Part shown: positions 1 through 5,559 of the stretch, one piece after another | Layout of the letters: every line of letters starts with the position of its first letter | Position numbering within the stretch: position 1 is the stretch's first letter | Source of the DNA: Fibrobacteres bacterium CG2_30_45_31 | Lineage (GTDB): Bacteria; Fibrobacterota; Fibrobacteria; Fibrobacterales; Fibrobacteraceae | Direction of reading: 5' to 3' | Length of the DNA: 5,559 nt | Assembly: GCA_001873075.1 (NCBI GenBank) | Contig: MNYL01000040.1 | Span: 1 to 5,559, forward strand | The notes under the pieces: generated by a model | The model's database searches: none | What the model was told of the DNA's origin: nothing | The model's input: only the letters and a program-made list of their open reading frames with translations | Translations under genes and position numbers: made by a program

Positions 1-1515
1 GACTTTAGGATCTGTGGAAAAAAGGCGATTAAGCAAAACAGTACTTTGAATATAAAGTTCGCTCATTACTTTTTCCAATTTTTCACTGAGAAAACCATGA
101 ATCATCATAGTAGGAATTGCAATAATTAAACCGGCTTCAGTAGTGATCAATGCTTCCGAAATACCACCCGCAAGGACTCGAGCGTCGTTGGTGCCCACTT
201 GCGTAATTACAGTAAACAGCGTGATAATACCAGTCACCGTTCCGAGAAGGCCCAAGAGAGGCGCTATCGTACCGAGGGCGGCAAGGATCCCCATACGTTT
301 TTCCAATTTCGGTTGTTCGCGAAGCATCGCTTCTTTGAGTCCTTTTTCAGCCGCATCACTTCCCTTCTCCGCATTGCGTACAATGCTGAAAAGAATCGCC
401 GATAAACTGGAATTCACGTTAAGACAAAGATCCATGGCCTTTTCATATTCCTTCGAATCCACTAACGAATAAAAGCGCGTCACAAATTTACCCCCAGTAC
501 GCCCGCGATAAATCAGGGTAATAAAGCGTTCAAGGCAGAGAATCAAGGCCAAGAAAGCAACGAGAGCGAGCGGGTACATTACAATACCACCATCATGAAA
601 CCATGTGAGAAAAGCTTCTTTGCGTGTTTTTTCCTTGTTCCCGGCCGTTGAATTCTTGATCGCTTTATTTTGTAATACATCTAAAGGAATCCAGACTGTC
701 TTCTTCCCTTTTTCTACAGCAGCTACAGCGGTGCGCATTCCTTGAGAAAGGCTCGGAGGCATTTCATTGTTCCATTCAAAAATTTTGCCTTGTAAGGAGC
801 CTGTGCGGAGTAAAGCTTGTATATCCTGATTTTCACGGGCTGCTTCTGCAAGAAAAATGGTTCCCAAACGCAAGCGGTACACGGGCACTTCAGCACGCGA
901 TCCCATCTGCGAATTACGAGAGCCAAAATCCTGCGTATAAGTAAATTTTTGACGAGAAAGCTGATCTTCTAAAAAGAGATTCATGGCCCCCAGCGTATTG
1001 GGTGTTTTCTTCTCCGCTTCAGTGCGGGCCTTTGATAGCGAAAGCAAGCGCATTTCCATGCCGAGAGGATAATCCCCAGGAACTTCGGTCTCCACTTTTT
1101 CAATAGTCTGAATCACTTGCAAGTTCAAAGCCAAAGAAGCCGCTTCTACACCTTGCGCTTTTTCCTGGAAGTCTGTCGTCGCATTCTGCGAAGCAACACG
1201 TTCCTCACCCAAACGGCCAATGTCCGAAGAAAGTTTAGAATAGCGTCCCTCAAGAGAGCGCGCCTCTTGTTCATGATCTTCAGTCATGCGATTCTCTTTA
1301 TATCGCGCGCGCCAGTGGTCGGCATCCTTTTTTTCTAACAGGTTTGCTTTCTCAAGACGAATTCTCTGGAGTGCATCGACTTCCTTTTTCAAATTCTCTA
1401 GCTGCACCAATTGTAAAGAATCTTTCAACGCTTGCTCATCGACCTTACTCCGTGCAAATAACGGGGAAGAAAAGGCAAACAACAATGCCATACTGATAAT
1501 CAAAAATCGTTTCAT
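1..1515 (-). CDS. TtpC-like MotA/TolQ/ExbB proton-channel protein with periplasmic DUF3450-like half (3' end outside window)
   Basis: Reading from the ATG at 1515, 505 codons stay open to the left edge, so the C terminus is missing. Residues 1-21 form a signal peptide (MKRFLIISMALLFAFSSPLF, then A). A charged, coiled-coil-prone segment follows (about 25-120), then a DUF3450-like region (about 140-280), one membrane segment near 309-329, a cytoplasmic loop, and the paired ExbB/TolQ segments near 409-440 and 449-475. The ExbB signature is clear: APLLGLLGTVTGI at 418-430 and GISEALITTEAGLIIAIP at 451-468. By alignment from memory, T426, E454 and T459 correspond to E. coli ExbB T148, E176 and T181. 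Such proteins form a proton-driven inner-membrane motor that energises TonB; the long N-terminal half matches Vibrio TtpC of the TonB2 system rather than plain ExbB. It starts 2 bp after the DUF3450 stop, implying coupled expression. ExbB, ExbD and TonB genes are expected downstream. The family call is firm; the TtpC role is inferred from architecture and context. Confidence 0.93.
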   Translation of the reverse strand, partial: MKRFLIISMALLFAFSSPLFARSKVDEQALKDSLQLVQLENLKKEVDALQRIRLEKANLLEKKDADHWRARYKENRMTEDHEQEARSLEGRYSKLSSDIGRLGEERVASQNATTDFQEKAQGVEAASLALNLQVIQTIEKVETEVPGDYPLGMEMRLLSLSKARTEAEKKTPNTLGAMNLFLEDQLSRQKFTYTQDFGSRNSQMGSRAEVPVYRLRLGTIFLAEAARENQDIQALLRTGSLQGKIFEWNNEMPPSLSQGMRTAVAAVEKGKKTVWIPLDVLQNKAIKNSTAGNKEKTRKEAFLTWFHDGGIVMYPLALVAFLALILCLERFITLIYRGRTGGKFVTRFYSLVDSKEYEKAMDLCLNVNSSLSAILFSIVRNAEKGSDAAEKGLKEAMLREQPKLEKRMGILAALGTIAPLLGLLGTVTGIITLFTVITQVGTNDARVLAGGISEALITTEAGLIIAIPTMMIHGFLSEKLEKVMSELYIQSTVLLNRLFSTDPKV

Positions 1516-1517
1516 GG

Positions 1518-2363
1518 TTATTTTCCCTCTTGAGCGTAAATGCTAATGGAAAGTGGCAAAGTCACCATCTGAGGTGGTTTGCGCGCCTGTTTTACATCCA
1601 GGGCCGTCTTAATGGCTTCGCGTTCTTCCAAGGTCAGAGTTTCTTTCCATTCAAAAGTGACGGAATCTTTGGTTCCCTCGCGCACTAAAATACCAAACAT
1701 CGTGGAATTTTCGTCGGAATAAACCATCCACTGGTTTCCTATACGCAAAAGTCTCGCATTGATACTTTCTCCATTTTTTCGTGTCATGGGAGTATTTATC
1801 AACTGAACCTCATCGCCAAATCGAACTTCTTCACCGATAATCGAATTGATTCTCGAAAAGGCCTCTTCTTCAAGCGCATTATTTGATTCCAGATCTCTCC
1901 GAAGAGCCCGAACGCGATCCAATCTGGTTGCCTTATCCCAAGGGAGTGTTTGCATCACCTGAGATTCCAGATCTACGCAAATGCGGGTAAGCATGAGGCG
2001 CATCGCTTTACGCTTACTTTTATCGTTTTCGATACGCCCTTTGTAAGTCGCCTGTTTGTTGCGCTCTGCCTGCAACTCAACGGCCACTCGTTTGATTTTT
2101 TCGTTCAGAGAATCGATTTCCGCATGGCGGCGATTCAGATCCTCCGTATAGCGTGATTCCAATAGGGCATAGCGTTTGACATCGTCTTTTAAGAGGGAAT
2201 CTGATTCCCGCAATTGACGGTCGAGTTTTTTAATTTCGACGTTCAACGTCGCTTTCTGAAGTTCTGCGGCACGTATATCGTCTTGCACCGCCGCAAGAGA
2301 GAAGCTAGTCAAAAGAAGCAAAGTCCCGACTATTTTACTTTTGGTAATCACATTGTGGATCAT
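1518..2363 (-). CDS. DUF3450 family periplasmic coiled-coil protein
   Basis: This 281-residue protein has a signal peptide (hydrophobic core near residues 11-23, likely cleavage after A24 or A25). A long charged helical stretch (about 30-130) looks like a coiled coil. The C-terminal part carries DUF3450 hallmarks: LPWD at 140-143, LLRIGNQWMVYSDE at 205-218 and RKPPQMVTLPL at 261-271. In Vibrio TonB2 clusters a DUF3450 gene sits directly before ttpC, as here; the product is thought to be a periplasmic partner of the energising complex, with no known enzymatic activity. I chose the ATG at 2363 because GAGGAA lies 7 nt before it and the signal peptide is then of normal length. An in-frame GTG at 2378 would add five residues but has no ribosome site. 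The start overlaps the preceding lipoprotein gene by 29 bp and the stop is 2 bp before the next ATG. Family assignment is confident; the role is inferred from context. Confidence 0.9.
   Translation of the reverse strand: MIHNVITKSKIVGTLLLLTSFSLAAVQDDIRAAELQKATLNVEIKKLDRQLRESDSLLKDDVKRYALLESRYTEDLNRRHAEIDSLNEKIKRVAVELQAERNKQATYKGRIENDKSKRKAMRLMLTRICVDLESQVMQTLPWDKATRLDRVRALRRDLESNNALEEEAFSRINSIIGEEVRFGDEVQLINTPMTRKNGESINARLLRIGNQWMVYSDENSTMFGILVREGTKDSVTFEWKETLTLEEREAIKTALDVKQARKPPQMVTLPLSISIYAQEGK
1525..1530 (-). promoter_or_regulatory. Shine-Dalgarno site of the TtpC-like gene
   Basis: The minus strand reads AGAGGG, 9 nt before the ATG at 1515. It lies inside the last codons of the DUF3450 gene, so both genes must be read from one message. 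It fixes the start of the proton-channel gene and shows that this organism uses Shine-Dalgarno initiation. Confidence 0.8.
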
Positions 2364-3810
2364 CTGTATTTTCCTCACACCAGGTATTTACAACCTGCTT
2401 TAGTACATCCGAATTCAAATTATTCAAACGATAACGACTGACCAGTGCGGTACCACACTGAGGCGAATTTTTCAAGGGCCAGCCACGATCCGCACACCAA
2501 TTCCACAAAACTTCCTTACAGGAATTGAGTGTTTCACTTACCTGGCAATCATTATAATTCAGACTGCACCCGGGTTGCGAAGCAGGGAAATTATTGGCAA
2601 TGCAGTAGCGTTTCATTCCATCCCAATAAGCCTCTTGCTTTGCTATAGAATCAATCTCTGGGGGTAACAACGAATCCCACACCTCATTTTTTTCCAAAGC
2701 GACTTTCACAGCGGGCGCATAGCATTCGCTCGCCACATAATTACTATCGGCACAGAACGTGTACAAATAATCCCGGCATGCCTTCGTAGACCAACTGGTG
2801 TCTCGACAATTCGTGACTCCTTTCGCCGCATAAAATTCAACGTCATCCTCTTTACTCCAACCCATATATAAATTGAACGTATCGACAGCCACGCCAGAGA
2901 AAAATCCATTTCCCCCTTTCACATTCGTCACAGGGATAATCCTTGGATCTTCAGCACTTGCAAGCGTCGTATTCACAAAATCCACATAACCCTGATCTGT
3001 CGCATAAAAATAAAAATCAACGGAACGAAGGGGAATCTGAAAACTCATAAAAAACAAGGTGTCAATGGAATTGACATCCCCGAACTTGAAATTTTCCATA
3101 AAATCCGACTGTTTTACAGAATCATAAGGACTATAGGTTAAAATGCTTTCGTCCATAAAGGAACTCATCATTTTGTTAATCGAGTTGTCAACATTTTCGC
3201 CTCCATTTACATTATCGTACTTGATAGTCACCAACACACCGCGCACAGCATCATCAAACTCAGGGACAAAATTATAGGTCAACATATCGTTAGGATAACT
3301 CAAGGTAAGGCTTGTATCCCCATAGAATAATTCCCGCCGTTCTCCATTCACCGTTGGCGTATAGGCATGGGAAATCGAAAATACCGATGGAATGGATGCC
3401 GTCGCCGTATAATGAGAAGTCACAGCACGCCCTGCGCTGTCCCAATGCATCACTGCATCAAAACTATAAGTCTTTCCACGTTTTGCAATCATATCGGAGG
3501 GTCCATCAAAGCAATTCGGCTTCACCGATTGTGGAGAAAGAGTAATTGTGGTATCCGATCCACTAAAATTGCCCGAAATAGTTACGGAAGCGCTGTCGTA
3601 ATACGCAAAATTTTCCGAAAGAGTCTCATCCAAAGCAAGTAGCCTTTGAAAACAGACTCCGGTCACTGGCCGCCCATCAATCACATAGGCAATCGTATAA
3701 ACCCCGCGATACTCTTCCTTTTCCTCTGGCCAATAACTCCAAGGCCCTTGACAAGCGCAAAGAGCCAAAGCAATAAGACTGAGTGAGAGCAACGAACTCC
3801 AGCGACGCAT
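2335..3810 (-). CDS. DUF4249-like outer-membrane lipoprotein with cysteine-rich C-terminal extension
   Basis: From the ATG at 3810 this encodes 491 residues. Residues 1-20 are a lipoprotein signal peptide: RR near the start, a hydrophobic core, then the lipobox L17-C18-A19-C20, with C20 the likely lipidated residue (the cysteine at -2 is unusual). Residues about 30-320 are beta-rich and recall DUF4249 proteins, which lie beside TonB-dependent receptors in Bacteroidota: an early YRGVYTIAYVIDGRPVTGVC stretch, a YYDSASVTI strand, and a closing VTNVKGGNGFFSG at 294-306. The DUF4249 match is judged by eye. Residues 335-487 form an extension with 12 cysteines in repeated modules, not usual in that family. 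The product probably sits on the outer membrane and works with the receptor in substrate capture; the substrate is unknown. The frame remains open upstream to an ATG at 4167, through the repeat array, but only the 3810 start gives a normal signal peptide. No Shine-Dalgarno motif precedes it. The 3' end overlaps the DUF3450 gene by 29 bp. Confidence 0.8.
   Translation of the reverse strand: MRRWSSLLSLSLIALALCACQGPWSYWPEEKEEYRGVYTIAYVIDGRPVTGVCFQRLLALDETLSENFAYYDSASVTISGNFSGSDTTITLSPQSVKPNCFDGPSDMIAKRGKTYSFDAVMHWDSAGRAVTSHYTATASIPSVFSISHAYTPTVNGERRELFYGDTSLTLSYPNDMLTYNFVPEFDDAVRGVLVTIKYDNVNGGENVDNSINKMMSSFMDESILTYSPYDSVKQSDFMENFKFGDVNSIDTLFFMSFQIPLRSVDFYFYATDQGYVDFVNTTLASAEDPRIIPVTNVKGGNGFFSGVAVDTFNLYMGWSKEDDVEFYAAKGVTNCRDTSWSTKACRDYLYTFCADSNYVASECYAPAVKVALEKNEVWDSLLPPEIDSIAKQEAYWDGMKRYCIANNFPASQPGCSLNYNDCQVSETLNSCKEVLWNWCADRGWPLKNSPQCGTALVSRYRLNNLNSDVLKQVVNTWCEENTDDPQCDYQK
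2371..2376 (-). promoter_or_regulatory. Shine-Dalgarno site of the DUF3450 gene
   Basis: The minus strand reads GAGGAA, 7 nt before the ATG at 2363, within the last codons of the lipoprotein gene. It favours this ATG over the in-frame GTG at 2376-2378, which overlaps the motif itself. Confidence 0.75.
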
Positions 3811-3829
3811 CGCAGCCGATTTAGCGGCC
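3787..3829. repeat. Flank module A, gene-proximal copy containing the lipoprotein start codon
   Basis: This 43-bp module matches 4087-4129 with 4 mismatches at an offset of 300 bp. Bases 3808-3810 are the minus-strand ATG of the lipoprotein gene and 3787-3810 encode its first eight residues (MRRWSSLL). At the corresponding codon the other copy reads ACA, so only this copy carries a start. Confidence 0.85.
3814..3829 (-). repeat. Small hairpin directly before the lipoprotein start codon
   Basis: In the transcript GCCG and CGGC pair around a 6-nt loop, with an added G-U closing pair, and the stem ends 3 nt before the ATG at 3810. It occupies the place where a Shine-Dalgarno sequence would be. 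An identical element is at 4114-4129. Confidence 0.5.
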
Positions 3830-3948
3830 TTTTTACTTTCCAAGAGGTGGCCAAGGACACCGAGGAAAATAGTTTGACCATAGATAAATTGAGCGAGACC
3901 GAGCCGGAGAAGGCGCGAGAATGGGGCCATAGCAACGCTATTGCCGCG
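3826..3948. repeat. Core repeat copy B1
   Basis: This 123-bp unit matches 3961-4083 with 7 mismatches by eye (about 94% identity, no gaps) at an offset of exactly 135 bp. It begins GGCCTTTTT and ends in GCTATTGCCGCG. Confidence 0.9.
3925..3945. repeat. Inverted repeat (hairpin) in core B1
   Basis: GGCCATAGC and GCTATTGCC are 9-bp arms with a single internal mismatch around a 3-nt AAC loop. The same bases recur unchanged in the second core. Confidence 0.75.
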
Positions 3949-3982
3949 AGCCGAGGGAACGGCCTTTTTGCGTTCCAAGAGG

Positions 3983-4015
3983 TGGCCAAGGACACCGAGG
4001 AAAATAGTTTGGCCA
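3983..4015. repeat. Second inverted repeat in core B2
   Basis: Perfect 7-bp arms TGGCCAA and TTGGCCA are separated by 19 nt. The matching positions in B1 (3848-3880) differ by one base, which still pairs as G-U in minus-strand RNA. Confidence 0.6.
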
Positions 4016-4059
4016 TAGATAAATTGAGCGAGACCTAGCTGGAGAAGGCGCGAGAACGA

Positions 4060-4080
4060 GGCCATAGCAACGCTATTGCC
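4060..4080. repeat. Inverted repeat (hairpin) in core B2
   Basis: This is the same 9-bp-arm hairpin as at 3925-3945, identical over all 21 bases although the bases just outside it differ between copies. Confidence 0.75.
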
Positions 4081-4086
4081 GCGTTG

Positions 4087-4129
4087 GAGCAACGAACTCC
4101 GGCGAAGTGTCGCAGCCGATTTAGCGGCC
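4087..4129. repeat. Flank module A, distal copy
   Basis: This is the 43-bp partner of 3787-3829, sharing GAGCAACGAACTCC at one end and CGCAGCCGATTTAGCGGCC at the other. The four differences cluster in the middle (4101-4109). Confidence 0.85.
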
Positions 4130-4150
4130 AAAATATTTTCTGAGGTGGCC

Positions 4151-5559
4151 TTAGAAATAGTATTCATAACTTAACATGATGGGTAAAAAGGGAAACTGCG
4201 TTACTTTTACTAACTCTGGAGGATTCTTAGTGGTATCATAGGAGTAGGAGAAAACATTTTCATGATCTGTCACATTGATAATGGTCCAACTGAAATTCCA
4301 CTTATTCTCACGGCCAACATCAATCAACTTCACATCGAGGCGAAAATAATCACTTTGACGACCCGCATTGCGTTGCCCTTGTACCACCACAATATTATCC
4401 CCAGATTCGTTTTCCTGATAACTTCCATTATCCAGTAAATTAGAGATTTCGTAATAGCCAATCCTATCTGTCACAGGCATTCCCGAGGCATATTTCAACA
4501 TCACGGAAGTTCTCAAATAGCGGTCATTCTTAGTTTGCCAAAGTGCATCTTTTTCGCCCTTCCAATTAATACCTGCATCCACTTTCAAACTATAAGGCTG
4601 ATGCCAATTAGGGTAATAAACCACTCCATCGTCCGTATTTTTAACCACACTCCATCCCTGACTCCAGCTCACGCCTCCAAAAAGAGATCCCGCATCTTTG
4701 CGAAGCGATAGTTCATAGCCGAAAGAATAGCCGTCTGCCGTTCCGAAATAATCCGCTAAAGATTTTGCCGTCTCCGAAGAATCCACATTTTTCATGGAGA
4801 ACGTCGTCAAATCATTTTGTGTCTTGTAGTACACTTCTGCACTCCCAGTCCAGTCATTCAAGATTTCTCGTTGCGTATATCCCATTGAGAACAAGTATGA
4901 GCTGGAAGGTTTCAAGTGTGTTCCATCGCTCTGAGTGCTCACCGGATAATAAAATTCATTCAGCGATTCCTGATCTGAGAACATAATAGAATTCATGTAC
5001 TGTAAGTAACGACCTACATGAAATTCCATGTTCTTGGTTTCATCAATTTCATAATGCGCGGAGAATCGCGGTTCTAGACCAAAATGCTTTGCAAGAGTCT
5101 GATAGTTCGCCCGAGTTCCAAAAACGAGTTGCAAATCGTTGTTGAACTGCCAAGCATCCATCAAATAGGCCACATGATGTATCGGACTGGATTTATCAAT
5201 CATGGACATCGAAACGTATTTTTCTGAAAAGAGGACCTTATTATATTCAAAATCGTAACCCGCAGTAACAGTATGATCTTCAGAGGCCTTTTTTGAAAGC
5301 GACTGTTTTACGCTGAAAGTATTAATCTCATTTTCTACAGAATAAAAATCAGCAATGGACATTGTCTGAAAAAAATTGGAATAAGCGAGCGTCGCTTTAT
5401 AATCCCACTCGCTATTCAATCGCCAGCGAAAATTAAGCGGAATAACCGTATTTCCCCAATCGACATAAAGTGGATCAAATGCCAATACATCTTTGCCAGT
5501 ATAAACGCTGAGTTGAAGTTCCCGACCATCCCCCATATCATAGGCCACCGCACCCTGCA
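4151..5559 (-). CDS. TonB-dependent outer-membrane receptor, C-terminal beta-barrel half (5' end outside window)
   Basis: 469 codons are open from the right edge to the TAA at 4151-4153; the N-terminal signal, plug domain and TonB box would lie outside the window. What remains is beta-barrel: alternating strands with aromatic girdles, for example GDGRELQLSVYTGKDVL near the start, PNWHQPYSLKVDAGINW, RTSVMLKYASGMPVTD, SDYFRLDVKLIDV, then WNFSWTIINVTDHENVFSY. The end, FPFLPIMLSYEYYF, has the terminal aromatic residue recognised by the BAM complex, as in Bacteroidota-type receptors (typically about 750-900 residues, so roughly half is present). It imports a ligand across the outer membrane using TonB energy. 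The DUF4249-like lipoprotein and the TonB2-type genes downstream support that role. The ligand cannot be inferred; there is no nearby enzyme to suggest iron, cobalamin or glycan. The stop codon abuts the repeat array. The GTG at 5546-5548 is an internal valine codon, not the start. Confidence 0.9.
   Translation of the reverse strand, partial: QGAVAYDMGDGRELQLSVYTGKDVLAFDPLYVDWGNTVIPLNFRWRLNSEWDYKATLAYSNFFQTMSIADFYSVENEINTFSVKQSLSKKASEDHTVTAGYDFEYNKVLFSEKYVSMSMIDKSSPIHHVAYLMDAWQFNNDLQLVFGTRANYQTLAKHFGLEPRFSAHYEIDETKNMEFHVGRYLQYMNSIMFSDQESLNEFYYPVSTQSDGTHLKPSSSYLFSMGYTQREILNDWTGSAEVYYKTQNDLTTFSMKNVDSSETAKSLADYFGTADGYSFGYELSLRKDAGSLFGGVSWSQGWSVVKNTDDGVVYYPNWHQPYSLKVDAGINWKGEKDALWQTKNDRYLRTSVMLKYASGMPVTDRIGYYEISNLLDNGSYQENESGDNIVVVQGQRNAGRQSDYFRLDVKLIDVGRENKWNFSWTIINVTDHENVFSYSYDTTKNPPELVKVTQFPFLPIMLSYEYYF

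Larger units (their letters stand above)
3961..4083. repeat. Core repeat copy B2
   Basis: This is the direct-repeat partner of 3826-3948, the same orientation and length without gaps. It is followed by a full A module, whereas B1 is followed only by a shortened one. Confidence 0.9.
3787..4150. repeat. Modular palindromic repeat array between the receptor and lipoprotein genes
   Basis: On the plus strand the order is flank module A (3787-3829), core B1 (3826-3948), a 12-bp remnant resembling the end of A (3949-3960), core B2 (3961-4083), a second A (4087-4129), and a short third B start (4130-4150) ending in GAGGTGGCC. The array stops exactly at the receptor's stop codon (4151-4153). The full B+A period is 165 bp; the B1-to-B2 period is 135 bp because about 30 bp of A are missing between them. 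I do not recognise it as a named family; it behaves like an interspersed, REP/RPE-type genomic repeat. Confidence 0.85.
3811..4167 (-). other. Open in-frame extension of the lipoprotein gene through the repeat array (119 codons, probably not translated)
   Basis: Upstream of the lipoprotein ATG at 3810 the same frame has no stop for 119 codons, back to an ATG at 4167. That ATG overlaps the receptor gene's last 17 bases (4151-4167), an arrangement compatible with translational coupling, but no Shine-Dalgarno motif precedes it. The translation is two copies of a 45-residue unit beginning RGNSVAMA and containing the hydrophobic stretch LGLAQFIYGQTIFLGVLGHL, followed by the lipoprotein signal. The copies differ at three residues (S/P, Q/R, R/S) and have two silent differences in the core. 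Translation from 4167 would bury the lipobox at about residue 139, which is hard to reconcile with export. I favour untranslated leader, but the sequence does not rule out translation. Confidence 0.4.

Noticed and set aside
143..472. Plus-strand frame of 109 codons at the left end
   Set aside because: It lies wholly opposite the conserved ExbB-type segments of the proton-channel gene and has no recognisable content.
2363..2378. GTG at 2378 as the start of the DUF3450 gene
   Set aside because: It has no Shine-Dalgarno sequence and would overlap the GAGGAA motif that correctly serves the ATG at 2363.
3925..3945. Hairpin as an intrinsic terminator
   Set aside because: Neither side carries a run of T on the coding strand after the stem, and the stem contains a mismatch, so rho-independent termination is not supported.
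3681..4016. 111-codon minus-strand frame over the repeat, containing two copies of an AKLFSSVSLATSW-like segment
   Set aside because: It is the same repeat read in another frame and runs on into the lipoprotein gene out of frame. It has no ribosome site and looks unlike any known protein.
3847..4038. 63-codon plus-strand frame through the two core repeats
   Set aside because: It is antisense to the operon and arises only because the unit lacks stops in this frame; no initiation signals or family resemblance.
3925..4083. Short repeats as a possible CRISPR array
   Set aside because: There are only two long units of over 120 bp that abut with a 12-bp remnant, rather than short repeats separated by unique spacers, and no cas genes are present.
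3787..4150. Insertion sequence or MITE with terminal inverted repeats
   Set aside because: The ends of the array are not inverted copies of each other, no target-site duplication is visible, and no transposase is present.

Overview
The window holds four genes, all on the minus strand, so transcription runs from the right edge to the left edge. Their order suggests one operon for outer-membrane uptake with its own energising machinery. From upstream to downstream they are the C-terminal half of a TonB-dependent receptor (4151-5559, cut by the right edge), a surface-type lipoprotein resembling the DUF4249 family with a cysteine-rich tail (2335-3810), a secreted DUF3450 coiled-coil protein (1518-2363), and a TtpC-like MotA/TolQ/ExbB proton-channel protein (1-1515, cut by the left edge). 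Receptor plus DUF4249-like lipoprotein is a pairing known from Bacteroidota and relatives. DUF3450 followed by TtpC is the start of the TonB2-type energising cluster described in Vibrio, where ExbB2, ExbD2 and TonB2 follow. Those would be expected just beyond the left edge.

The organism is probably a diderm of the FCB group. Purine-rich Shine-Dalgarno sequences stand before the DUF3450 and TtpC-like genes, which argues against a typical Bacteroidota member and fits Fibrobacterota better. This is an inference from gene content and style; no marker gene is present.

The one non-coding stretch (3811-4150) is a compact array of imperfect repeats between the receptor stop codon and the lipoprotein start. 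It contains two 123-bp core units spaced exactly 135 bp apart, a 43-bp flanking module present at both ends (300 bp apart) and in shortened form in the middle, and several inverted repeats that could fold in RNA. All spacings are multiples of three, so the lipoprotein frame stays open through the whole array up to an ATG at 4167 that overlaps the receptor's end. The lipoprotein's likely start codon and first eight codons lie inside a repeat module.

The most unusual points are this repeat array fused in frame to a signal peptide, the repeated four-cysteine modules at the lipoprotein C terminus, and the similarity between the DUF3450 protein and the periplasmic half of the adjacent proton-channel protein. 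The substrate cannot be read from the sequence.
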